Below, piece by piece: positions 54,431 through 62,425 of a DNA stretch of 64,000 bases; position 1 is the first letter of the stretch, and each line of letters begins with the position of its first letter. The notes under the pieces were generated by a model, which saw only the letters and a list, made by a program, of their open reading frames with translations, searched no databases and was not told where the DNA came from. Source of the DNA: Aquipseudomonas alcaligenes_A (lineage in GTDB: Bacteria; Pseudomonadota; Gammaproteobacteria; Pseudomonadales; Pseudomonadaceae); NCBI GenBank assembly GCA_048595745.1, contig CP184361.1. One strand, 5' to 3'. Both the position numbers and the translations under genes were made by a program.

Positions 54431-55280
54431 CACACTTAGTCTGCGTCCAACATGTGTGAGAGCCGTCGCGCAGCAAGTAGTACTGCTCGTTGGCACAGAC
54501 AAGCTCTGCCTTATCCGCCTCCTGGCGATACCAGTTCAAAATATTCACCATGCAATCTTGGTAGCTTGTGGTGAAATAGATGGTCGGTACGTTGTAGAGC
54601 AAGCCTTCGAGGTAGTACGACGGGGCACTGCCGGCCTCGATCAAGCCATTCTCCGCCATTTTACTGCGCATGTTCTTAAACACACGAGCCATAGGCTTTA
54701 GCCACCCAGACGTGCCTTGGTTTTTGGTCGTAAGGTTTGCTGAGTGTTGCTTTGGGTAGTTCGCTATTAGCTCGCCTTTCTTGCTGAATAAGCAGATTCC
54801 CTCAACGTACGCGGAGTCGCTTGCCGAGCGAAATTTTGAATATCGCCTGAAAGCAGTAGTCGCAATTACATCGGCCTTTCGGCGCGTACTGGAAGCATCG
54901 ATGGCGATGGCTTTCTCACCTACATGGATCGCCTGTCTATACTGCGCTTCCAAAGCAGACAGAATGTCGCGCTTGAAATCAGCATACACATAGGTCGCAG
55001 ACTCGAAGGCGCGCGCGTGTGCCTCTTTCTCCTCACTAGTCAAATCATCAAGGTCGTTGTAGACGCAGTCGTCTAGTCGAATGACGATATCCACGTCGCT
55101 CTCAGCGTAGATATTTGTATTGTTGCCATAGGAGCCTTGGAGAAAAACTGTGAAACTCTTGTCGGCATACGGTGTGGCAGGGGCTTCCAGCACTTTTTTT
55201 ATCGAGTTGTAGGTCCTGCTGGACTGTTCAATAGAGCCTTGGTGTGACCACGTTTCGAGCTGAGACTCAGGTATAGGCAT
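54387..55280 (-). CDS. CBASS CD-NTase (cGAS/DncV-like nucleotidyltransferase)
   Basis: 297 residues. The nucleotidyltransferase core QGSYGNNTNIYAESDVDIVI (about 48-67) has the GS motif and two metal-binding aspartates; the third acidic residue is in KADVIATTAFRR. The C-terminal helical domain follows. CD-NTases make cyclic oligonucleotides upon phage infection. It starts 13 bases after the patatin gene on the same strand, giving the two-gene (type I) CBASS layout. There are no Cap2/Cap3 ubiquitin-like helpers nearby. The product nucleotide is not predictable from what I can see. Confidence 0.9.
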   Translation of the reverse strand: MPIPESQLETWSHQGSIEQSSRTYNSIKKVLEAPATPYADKSFTVFLQGSYGNNTNIYAESDVDIVIRLDDCVYNDLDDLTSEEKEAHARAFESATYVYADFKRDILSALEAQYRQAIHVGEKAIAIDASSTRRKADVIATTAFRRYSKFRSASDSAYVEGICLFSKKGELIANYPKQHSANLTTKNQGTSGWLKPMARVFKNMRSKMAENGLIEAGSAPSYYLEGLLYNVPTIYFTTSYQDCMVNILNWYRQEADKAELVCANEQYYLLRDGSHTCWTQTKCDAFIEAAVKLWNDW

Positions 55281-55293
55281 CCGTACCTCCCTC

Positions 55294-56241
55294 CTAGATC
55301 AAATACTCACGAAGTTGCTGTTCTCGCGAGGCAAATGATTCGCGACCACGTTGGAACAAAAGCCCTAGCTTCTTAAGATCGTGCTCTAGCAAGTCAGTGG
55401 CCATTTCCGGGGTGACGTATGAGTCACTAATCCGGATGGTTGGTACGTCATGGAAAAGGACTTGGCGTAACTGATCCATTGACTGAGTATTGATTTCCAG
55501 GGTCTTTTGCAGTAACTGCACACTGATGAGGTATTTCTTTGCCAGCCGCATCAGAAGCCCCGGCTTGGGGTCTGGGTAGATACCCACTCCAACACTCACA
55601 AGACGAATGTCACTCCTATTATGCTTAAGAGCTTCAATGGCATCGGCGAGTGCGTACAGTGTTGGATTGTTCGCGCAGTAACCTCCATCAATTAGCTCGA
55701 CGTCTTCTCCGCTTGATGTTCGAACTGTTGTGCGCTCAAAGAACGGGTAGGCGGAGCAGGATGCTTTGACTGCATCCGCGATGCATACACCGAAACCGGG
55801 AGTAAATGTGCTCATCCGGCCATGCGCCTGGGAAACAGAGCCCTTAAAGATCATAGGGCGCTCGGTCATCCACTTGGCGGCAACGACTCCGAGTCCTGTT
55901 TTCACGTCGCTGAATGTTGCTTCCCCGAAAATCTCTTCGGCTAGCCGCTTTAATGCCGCAGATCTGGCCGAAGCCGACTTGTTCAACATCACGGTCGGTA
56001 CATGTTCTCGATATAAATCTAAGATGGTGTCAATGCTATGACCGAGGGCGATCAGAGCCGCAATTATGGCACCTGTACTCGTGCCAAACACCAGATCGAA
56101 CTTCTTGTGAAGCGGTCCACCAACCATGGCCTCAATCTCTTTGAGGACACCCAGAGTGTAGAAGCCTTTGGCCCCACCACCATCTAGGGTCAGTAAACGA
56201 AGCAGTGGTTGAGAACTGGACTCATCCTTTTCTTGTGTCAT
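55294..56241 (-). CDS. capV: CBASS effector: patatin-like phospholipase CapV
   Basis: 315 residues. The patatin oxyanion motif LDGGGAKGFYTLGVL is at about 18-32, the nucleophile serine in FGTSTGAII at about 52-60, and the catalytic aspartate in DGGYCANNP. CapV is activated by the cyclic nucleotide from its partner and destroys the inner membrane of infected cells. It is the first gene of the pair, and its stop lies 13 bases before the CD-NTase start. Divergent from the DAC-fold gene across about 320 bases. Confidence 0.9.
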   Translation of the reverse strand: MTQEKDESSSQPLLRLLTLDGGGAKGFYTLGVLKEIEAMVGGPLHKKFDLVFGTSTGAIIAALIALGHSIDTILDLYREHVPTVMLNKSASARSAALKRLAEEIFGEATFSDVKTGLGVVAAKWMTERPMIFKGSVSQAHGRMSTFTPGFGVCIADAVKASCSAYPFFERTTVRTSSGEDVELIDGGYCANNPTLYALADAIEALKHNRSDIRLVSVGVGIYPDPKPGLLMRLAKKYLISVQLLQKTLEINTQSMDQLRQVLFHDVPTIRISDSYVTPEMATDLLEHDLKKLGLLFQRGRESFASREQQLREYLI

Positions 56242-56561
56242 CTCGGAGCGCTCTTCCTTGGCCTGAGGAGTGATGGTGGTGGCTTTGAGATATTACATGC
56301 CTCCAGCTTAGGTTGATACTGGCAAAAGAAAGGGCTGAAACGTCGCTAATGATCTTCTGCGCTCAGGCCGTTTCTCAGCCCTATAATCAGGCTGCCGCAT
56401 TAACGCTTGATCCAAGCCTTGGCGCGACTAGTCGAAGATTGAATCCGGAGACGCCGCTTCGTGTTTCAGCGCTGCTATTAAGTGCTAGGGTGTCTAGTGA
56501 AGCGAAGCACCATTAATAAATCTGCCGCAAGAGTGGCACCGTTTAGAGCTCAGGAGTCGCA
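56242..56561. promoter_or_regulatory. Divergent promoter region with a hairpin
   Basis: 320 bases without a gene between capV and the DAC-fold gene. AGGGCTGAAACG (56331-56342) and CGTTTCTCAGCCCT (56369-56382) form a near-perfect hairpin with a 26-base loop and a 2-base bulge. It could be an attenuator, an operator or the end of a short transcript. Promoters for both flanking genes must be here. Confidence 0.45.
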
Positions 56562-58310
56562 ATGGCCGGTCGCTGCATCACCCTTTTCATGTGGGGATAT
56601 CAGGTCAGCTATCGAATCCATATTCGGTCGCTTGTACACGAGGTACTGAAGCACCTAGGGGCGCCAGCGGAGGCTGAGGTGCTTCTTGTCGGAGCTCGCA
56701 AGCCTACAAGCACAAGTCCGAATCCGGTGTGTGTGGAGCCGGAGGATGGAAAGTGGCCTCTGGCGCTATTCGACAACCTGCTCGATTCCGTGGAGTCCAC
56801 CTATAAGGACCATGACCTTCAGAGCATGTTTTACAGCGACGACGCAAGCATGCACGACAAGCCGGAATGGATGCGTCGCGACTCTGTGCGAACGTCGGTA
56901 CGCAATGCACTTAAGGTATTCGACACTGAGCACGATGTGACTTCGCTATGTGGCGAGGTCCGGCGGATCGACGAATACTACGTTACAACCGTCATACAGA
57001 TTCCTAATAGCACCTTCTCGCAATTTCCTCCCTTACCTGACAGGCCCGTTGACGGACGGCGTCAGGGATACGGATATCGCAGCCTGATCCACGCGGCCTT
57101 GTTCGCTGTCCTTCACGAAGCGACGAAAGAGTTGCAGAATCCGGACCCCGGCCGCTTCACGCATGGCAGTGTGAGAAGCGCCCAGGAGGTTATTCGCGTT
57201 GGGGCGCGTAACTTTCTGCATACGCCCGGGCTTTCGATCGGGCGAAATTACTTTTATAACGATCTATTTGATGCGCTCAATCTTGTTGCCTCGCTGATGT
57301 ACGAGGGTACAAAAAGTGTCGGTAACCTCATCTTGGTCAATCCCGAGAGCGAGTGCGTCGAATTTCTCGCCAGGTTTTCCGAGCCTGTGCCGCTTCATGA
57401 GCCGCGCTGGGTCCGAAAAGTCCTGCAGATGGCCTCCACTGGAATGGGAATCGTCGCAGACAGTCGTCATATATATGGCCTTGGCAAACTAAAGGATTCT
57501 CACGACGCCTACGCTGCGCAAGATGCATTTACGGCCACCTTCCTCGATCACTACCACTGGGAGTTGCGGTGCGGTGATCAGGTGCTGATCCGCAGCCATT
57601 ACGGAGTGCCAAAACTCCCACAAGAACCCTTTGAAAAAGTTGCTTTTCTGGCCAACTATGCACGGCTCTTCCCAAGAGCCTCGCCGAAAGACGGATTGCA
57701 TCTCTGGAGTCTGCTACTATTCCAGATGAGTCAACAACACGGCAGCATGGTTGTTGTTGCGGAGGATGCGCTAAGTGAGGCATCCCGACTTGGAAAGCAA
57801 GGAACACGCATCGAACCAACCCGGTTGACGGAGTCGTTGCTTCGGAGTTTCAGCTGTATCGACGGAACCATACTTCTCGCGCCCGATGGGGTATGTCACG
57901 CTGTCGGGATAATTCTTGATGGGGAGGCCACCGATCAATGTACCCCTTCGCGGGGATCTCGATACAATTCAGGGATACGCTACGTACAAACAAGCGAAGC
58001 ACGTAGGCTAGCGATTGTTGTTTCTGATGATCGTACAGTCGATATAATCCCTCGAATTCGACGCTTGGTAAGTCGCTCTAAGATCGAACAGCATGTCACC
58101 TCACTTGAAGGGGCGACACTCGATAATTACCATGATTCTCGAAACTGGCTCAATGACCATCGGTTCTATGTCAATGCAGAACAATGTGTTCGGGTGAATA
58201 GAAGTCTCGATAGATTAGACTCGATGCCAAGAGAAGTTGGCCTGCTGTACATTAGAACCGATCGATTTGTAGTTGATCCCGAAATGGATGAAAGCTATCT
58301 CACGGACTAG
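56562..58310 (+). CDS. DisA_N (DAC-fold) protein with N-terminal sensor-like region
   Basis: 582 residues. Residues about 380-500 look like a diadenylate-cyclase (DAC) domain: IDGTILLAPDG (433-443) aligns with the DGA motif and RGSRYNSGIRYV (464-475) with the RHR motif. Both catalytic motifs are altered (DGT, RYNS), so it may bind rather than make a nucleotide. Residues 1-370 (starting FMWGYQVSYRIHIRSLVHE, with VCVEPEDG near 56-63) are of the type described as putative DAC-linked sensor domains. No effector domain is visible. It lies divergent from the CBASS pair, which suggests shared nucleotide-based defence; that link is inference. Confidence 0.7.
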   Translation: MAGRCITLFMWGYQVSYRIHIRSLVHEVLKHLGAPAEAEVLLVGARKPTSTSPNPVCVEPEDGKWPLALFDNLLDSVESTYKDHDLQSMFYSDDASMHDKPEWMRRDSVRTSVRNALKVFDTEHDVTSLCGEVRRIDEYYVTTVIQIPNSTFSQFPPLPDRPVDGRRQGYGYRSLIHAALFAVLHEATKELQNPDPGRFTHGSVRSAQEVIRVGARNFLHTPGLSIGRNYFYNDLFDALNLVASLMYEGTKSVGNLILVNPESECVEFLARFSEPVPLHEPRWVRKVLQMASTGMGIVADSRHIYGLGKLKDSHDAYAAQDAFTATFLDHYHWELRCGDQVLIRSHYGVPKLPQEPFEKVAFLANYARLFPRASPKDGLHLWSLLLFQMSQQHGSMVVVAEDALSEASRLGKQGTRIEPTRLTESLLRSFSCIDGTILLAPDGVCHAVGIILDGEATDQCTPSRGSRYNSGIRYVQTSEARRLAIVVSDDRTVDIIPRIRRLVSRSKIEQHVTSLEGATLDNYHDSRNWLNDHRFYVNAEQCVRVNRSLDRLDSMPREVGLLYIRTDRFVVDPEMDESYLTD

Positions 58311-58634
58311 TTTTCTAGAGTTTGGATCCCTCGGCTTTCCACGCACACAAGGAATCGAAATTTTATTCGCTGTCGCCTTGTCGTGGACGTCAGCGCAACC
58401 TTTTCGTTGGACGCGTCTGGGGGCATGGAGGCAAGGTCGCTTTTCTCTGCCCTGAGGATTCCAATGTCTCTTGTGCGTAAGAAGGATATATCTACTCAAA
58501 GCCTCAATGATTTGCACTCATAGAACGAATGGCCTAAATTGGCGATTCAGCCGTTCTTGATGCGAAGCGGCTAACCACAATCAGACATTGTTTGGATTGC
58601 TATGTCGAGGCGCCATCGGCTCGTTGCTTGAGTT
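58311..58634. other. Gap of about 320 bases, nothing recognised
   Basis: No coding frame, repeat or hairpin of note could be supported in this stretch, which follows the DAC-fold gene. Confidence 0.4.
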
Positions 58635-58792
58635 TCAGGCTAATGTTTCCTCTCCCGCCTCAACAGAAAGTTCATCATCCAGACCCTACCCGAGCTGCTC
58701 AAGTAACTCGGATGGAAGCTCGACGATGACGTCTCCGCAGTCACCTCCGGGGCTTGGCATACAATTCGCCAGCGCTCAGATGTAGTTTTCAT
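58635..58792 (-). pseudogene. Broken AbrB/MazE-type antitoxin-like gene
   Basis: On the minus strand an ATG at 58792 gives MKTTSERWRIVCQ. After a frame change near 58760, the text continues as GDVIVELPSELLEQLG, then a TAG, then GLDDELSVEAGEETLA and a stop. This is the swapped-hairpin pattern with its G-D-x-L turn, interrupted by a frameshift and a nonsense codon. It is a dead relative of the fold seen at 29561-29782. Confidence 0.55.
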
Positions 58793-58961
58793 AGATTCGC
58801 CCTGACGTAGTAGGTGCAGTGTGGCAGCTTCGTCTCAGGCAGGTCTGTTTTGTACGGTGGGGCGGCATTGTGGTCGGAAGCGACCCTCCGGCTCGCTCAT
58901 TTCTTTAAGATGCTCTAGTGTTTAGATCGGCCAGGACGGCTGCCACCAGAACGGACTCTAT

Positions 58962-59444
58962 ATGCGCCACCTCAAACTGCTGCTGATCGCACTTGCTTCG
59001 GCTCTATGCGCGACCTACATCGTGCTCTGGCTCACGAAGCCTGCTCCTCTCGAGAGCACCACTATTCCTCCGCTTATGATTAAGGTCGAGCAGAACGAGC
59101 TCATAGTTTGGGGCGGCTGGAAGACCATCGAGGGATACCAAACACCAGGAACAAATGCGATCGAAATTCGCTGCAACCGCACATCCAACACCTGTCAGGA
59201 AGCGGTTGCCACGATCTTGCATCACACCGAGGGCGAAGACCTTGAGGCGCAGGTGTTCAGCTACAAGGTCAGCAGCTGGGATACGACCAAGCTTGAGGCC
59301 TTAGCGGAGCGCGCAATGGGGGAGTGCTTGGAGCGTCGCCTAGTCATCCACATGCCTGATAAATCTGCTGCTCTAAGTTGGTCTCCACCCACTGGGTGCG
59401 AGGGTGATAAAGGCCGGGCGGTTTTAGTTGGCGACCCTTTGTAG
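58962..59444 (+). CDS. Hypothetical membrane-anchored protein
   Basis: 160 residues. One N-terminal membrane segment (LLLIALASALCATYIVLWL) is followed by a periplasmic-type domain with cysteines in EIRCNRTSNTCQEAV and MGECLERR, possibly disulphide-bonded. No family recognised. It begins a run of small genes in the same direction that are not tightly coupled. Confidence 0.6.
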   Translation: MRHLKLLLIALASALCATYIVLWLTKPAPLESTTIPPLMIKVEQNELIVWGGWKTIEGYQTPGTNAIEIRCNRTSNTCQEAVATILHHTEGEDLEAQVFSYKVSSWDTTKLEALAERAMGECLERRLVIHMPDKSAALSWSPPTGCEGDKGRAVLVGDPL

Positions 59445-59450
59445 GCCAGA

Positions 59451-59810
59451 ATGAAAAGCTCTCCCAAACTGCTACGAAAAGTATCTCTCAGCCTGTGCTT
59501 CGTCATCTGAGCAGCGCTTGGCATCTCGGCGCTGGAGGCTATTGCGGCCAACACACCCTGTTCTGGAGGGAAGGGGGGCATCGCTGGCTGCGATGGCGAT
59601 CTCTTCCTGTGCAACGACGGCTCGATCAGCGGATCGAAGAAGGGCTATTCGGCCTAGATGGGAACAGGACGTGTTTTAACTGCTGCTCCACAGCAGCTCA
59701 TCCAGAACGACAGTGAGTTTGCGTGTGACACCAGTACCTTTTGTACGGGCCTAAGTGGTGGCGTTTACTGCTTAACGCTGTCGGGCAAGAAGAGCTACGT
59801 GAGGCATTGA
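59451..59810 (+). pseudogene. Secreted small-protein gene with two in-frame stops
   Basis: A single frame from ATG 59451 reads MKSSPKLLRKVSLSLCFVI, TGA (59508-59510), then AALGISALEAIAANTPCSGG and CDGDLFLCNDGSISGSKKGY, TAG (59655-59657), and on to TGA at 59808-59810. The first stop falls within the signal peptide. The middle part has the Cys-Gly-rich CSGGKGG...CNDGS pattern of small secreted proteins. The ordered frame with two stops indicates a recently dead gene. Confidence 0.6.
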
Positions 59811-59892
59811 GGCGGAGATGGATATGCGGCCAGTGCTGAGCGGAGGTATCCAGGGAAGAAGGCGCTTAGCTGGGCGAGGAGAGGCAATAGCT

Positions 59893-60390
59893 ATGGTGGT
59901 GAATCCTGCAGTCCTATTCGTGGCCCCACCTGCAAGCACCTGCAAGTCACGAGTTGCCCTTGAGCTCGGCGACATCCAATGTGCGAGCGTGGTAATTGTC
60001 GGCAGAACCAAGAACTACGAGATCGTCCAGTCCACAGACAAGAGATCGAATTCCTGGAGAAGTAAGTCGAGGAGTAAGAGAATTCTGAGCGACTATGCTC
60101 GCTTCGAGGTGGTCGTGGACGCAGTCCTGGCTGGGCACCCGCCACAGAGGATTCCGGTAACTTGGGACAACTCTACGTTCGGCGAACATGAGGCGATGAA
60201 GGCGTTGCCGTACTTGATCGCACTGCGTGAGCCGGGCTCCAAGACCCCACCGCTTCGCGTGCCAAGCGAGACTACTTTGCCTACTCCCGAATCAGAGTCG
60301 TTGACTGTCCTACAACCCTGTCAGACCTTGAGCTGGCAGGAGTGCCTCATTTACGGCCTCAGGCGACGGGAGGAAATCATTGACCTTTAG
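59893..60390 (+). CDS. Hypothetical secreted/periplasmic protein
   Basis: 165 residues. A hydrophobic start (MVVNPAVLFVAPPASTC) looks like a shortened signal peptide. The body contains ASVVIVGRTKNYEIV, YARFEVVVDAVLAG, VTWDNSTFGE and LPYLIALREPG, a pattern I recognise from conserved but unnamed bacterial exported proteins. Start at 59893 chosen because AGGAGAGG lies upstream; an upstream ATG at 59818 is possible. The shortened leader suggests the 5' end may have been altered. Confidence 0.5.
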   Translation: MVVNPAVLFVAPPASTCKSRVALELGDIQCASVVIVGRTKNYEIVQSTDKRSNSWRSKSRSKRILSDYARFEVVVDAVLAGHPPQRIPVTWDNSTFGEHEAMKALPYLIALREPGSKTPPLRVPSETTLPTPESESLTVLQPCQTLSWQECLIYGLRRREEIIDL

Positions 60391-60441
60391 GGACTGGCAA
60401 CTCTTAATTGCAGCTAGGCAATCCTGATTAAGGAGAGATTG

Positions 60442-60759
60442 ATGGCTCTACACTCTGAGCTCGCGCAGTGCCCTTACCAAATCAAGGCTATTTCCAAAGG
60501 CCTTCAGCGGTACGTTATATCTTCACCTGAACTCTGCGCAGAGATTGCGAGGTCGGTATTCAAGGAATGGGGATTTGGGCCATATTGGAGCGTGGCCGTT
60601 CAACTGACGCATCCCGCACATCGATCTCAGATATCAGGAATCCTCGCTCGCAAGCAGGACCGAGACCAGGCGGCACACGCTCTGGTGATGCACTTCATCA
60701 ATAACCCAAACCCCATAGATTCCAACTCCTTGACCGTTGCAGACATGGCGCTCTATTGA
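60442..60759 (+). CDS. Hypothetical protein
   Basis: 105 residues, ATG at 60442 with AAGGAGAG upstream. The sequence is helical (QIKAISKGLQRYV; AEIARSVFKEWGFGPYWSVAVQL) with no recognised domain. A run of nine to ten C follows the stop. Confidence 0.5.
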   Translation: MALHSELAQCPYQIKAISKGLQRYVISSPELCAEIARSVFKEWGFGPYWSVAVQLTHPAHRSQISGILARKQDRDQAAHALVMHFINNPNPIDSNSLTVADMALY

Positions 60760-60988
60760 CCCCCCCCCGTCTGCTTCGTCAGAAATAAAAAGGCAGATTA
60801 TCCGTTCAAGCTCAAAGCTGAACCTCCGGAGTAGCCCCCATGACTTAGCGATCACATCAGGCCCCAGGCAGTTGATGAGATGGATCGGGGAATAGGTTAT
60901 GGAGCTGTAAGGGCAATTGCATGCCCAGCCCAGCAAACCCGAACGATTACACGCGCTTGCCGCCAACCCTCACCGTTGCAGAGGGACT

Positions 60989-61345
60989 ATGCACGACATC
61001 AAAGCAAACCTTTACCCATGTGCGCACTGCGCGGGGGTTGGTACATGCAAGAATGGAATCGGCCAAAACTCCTGCGCCATCTGCATCAAGAATAGCGAGC
61101 TGAAAGGTAAGGATTTTGTAGGCCTACCGTGCTCTATTTGCGGAGGTATAGGCTTAGCTGAAGCCAAGACCGAAAGAATCAATAAACGCATCCCGGCGCT
61201 TCTTGGCTTTCTAGTGGTGTTTCTGCTGATTCTGTTCTTGCTCTTTGCCGCAGTCACCAACAGCAATTACTTCAGCGAAATACTGGCCTTCTCTGGCACA
61301 TTAATCGGCACAGTGCTCGGCTTCTACTATTCAGCACGAGCCTAG
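60989..61345 (+). CDS. DnaJ-type zinc-finger protein with membrane hairpin
   Basis: 118 residues. Residues about 8-55 have four cysteine pairs arranged CAHCAGVGTC, CAIC and CSICGGIG, like the DnaJ central zinc domain. Two hydrophobic segments follow (LLGFLVVFLLILFLLFAAV; FSGTLIGTVLGFYYSA). The start at 60989 has GAGGGA upstream; the longer frame to 60917 is not supported. The PIN-like gene starts 12 bases after its stop, so the two form a unit: a membrane-anchored zinc-finger protein plus a nuclease-like protein. Confidence 0.7.
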   Translation: MHDIKANLYPCAHCAGVGTCKNGIGQNSCAICIKNSELKGKDFVGLPCSICGGIGLAEAKTERINKRIPALLGFLVVFLLILFLLFAAVTNSNYFSEILAFSGTLIGTVLGFYYSARA

Positions 61346-61357
61346 GCAGCCTAATCA

Positions 61358-62254
61358 ATGATCGTTTATCTAGATCAGAACAAATGGATTGAACTCGCCA
61401 AGATCATCCATGGGAAAAACTCATCCCCTGGGGCGCAATCGTTTATCAAAGAGGTTCGCGCTGCCGTTCAGAGCGGGCTTATTCTGCCCCTCTCTGCAAT
61501 CCATTACCTCGAATTCGCCTCCATTTCGAATCCAGGAAGACGCGAGCGCTTGGGCGAGGTTATGTGGGATTTATCACAAGGGAAAACTCTAGTTTCGTAT
61601 CGAGATATTGTCCGTCGAGAACTAGAGATTGGACTCAGCACGGTCTTCCCCAAGATAAAGCCTAGGCAGATCAATCTTATTGGAAAGGGTATTGTTCATG
61701 CGTTTGGCAAGCACTTTGACTACTTGCTGCCCGAGGTGCTCGATGAGCTATTCGAGAAAGCTATTTTCACTGGCTTGCCTGGTTTAGGCGTAGAGCCGAT
61801 TAAGCACCCTCAGACAGGGCAGAGGGGGGTTTTCCTTTCCCACTTAAACTCTCTGCATGAGAAGAGTGGATTACTAGAGAAGGGAATGCTGGACAACTGG
61901 CTTCATGCGATGGCCATAATTGATATCAAAGATCCGCTGATTGAGATATTGAATTCACACAAGATCAGTCAGGCTGAATTTGAAAATCTAACCGCCGACG
62001 ATTACAAGAAAATCCTTGCTGCTATGCCGACAAGACAGCTTGATATGCACCTTCATCGGCAGGTCATCAAGAACAAGATGTATAAGGCAAAGCCAAGCGA
62101 TCTTGAAGACTGGGCTGGAGTCGGTGTCGCCAGTTGTTACTGCGATGTTGTGATTTGTGAAAAGCACTTCGCAGACATGCTCAGGCGAGACAAATACTCG
62201 CCTCGCGCTAGGATAGAAACCGACCTGTACAAGATGTTCACCTTGCTAGAATAA
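61358..62254 (+). CDS. PIN-like nuclease domain protein
   Basis: 298 residues. The N terminus MIVYLDQNKWIELAK has the first acidic PIN residue (D6); the next acidic group is in LSAIHYLEFASI (about 46-57). The C-terminal WAGVGVASCYCDVVICEKHFADML resembles the last PIN strand and helix, with another acidic residue. This is the larger PIN-like group found in defence islands rather than the short VapC toxins. Likely an RNase, unproven. It directly follows the zinc-finger membrane protein gene. Confidence 0.65.
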   Translation: MIVYLDQNKWIELAKIIHGKNSSPGAQSFIKEVRAAVQSGLILPLSAIHYLEFASISNPGRRERLGEVMWDLSQGKTLVSYRDIVRRELEIGLSTVFPKIKPRQINLIGKGIVHAFGKHFDYLLPEVLDELFEKAIFTGLPGLGVEPIKHPQTGQRGVFLSHLNSLHEKSGLLEKGMLDNWLHAMAIIDIKDPLIEILNSHKISQAEFENLTADDYKKILAAMPTRQLDMHLHRQVIKNKMYKAKPSDLEDWAGVGVASCYCDVVICEKHFADMLRRDKYSPRARIETDLYKMFTLLE

Positions 62255-62303
62255 GCCGGCTCAATTATGAGCGCTAAGCTTTGAGGGCTTTATGAGGCAG
62301 GGG

Positions 62304-62326
62304 GCGGTCGCTATCGGCCACAAGCA
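62304..62326. repeat. Dispersed palindromic island repeat, inverted copy
   Basis: On the minus strand GCTTGTGGCCGATAGCGACC matches the repeat core. It lies between the PIN-like and phosphatase genes. Confidence 0.5.
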
Positions 62327-62425
62327 ACCCCTGAAGTTTTTCTACTAAAGTGGAGCGATTCAAAGAGGCTGATTTTTGGATGACTGAACTAGGACTCTTA
62401 GTGCATCGCTGATCTGCGGAGTTGA

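Noticed and set aside
58588..58785. 65-codon plus-strand frame
   Set aside because: Serine/proline-rich; the minus strand shows a broken AbrB-type gene instead.
60761..60770. Poly-C tract as phase-variation switch
   Set aside because: It lies after the stop of a hypothetical gene and not in a coding or promoter position that I can support.
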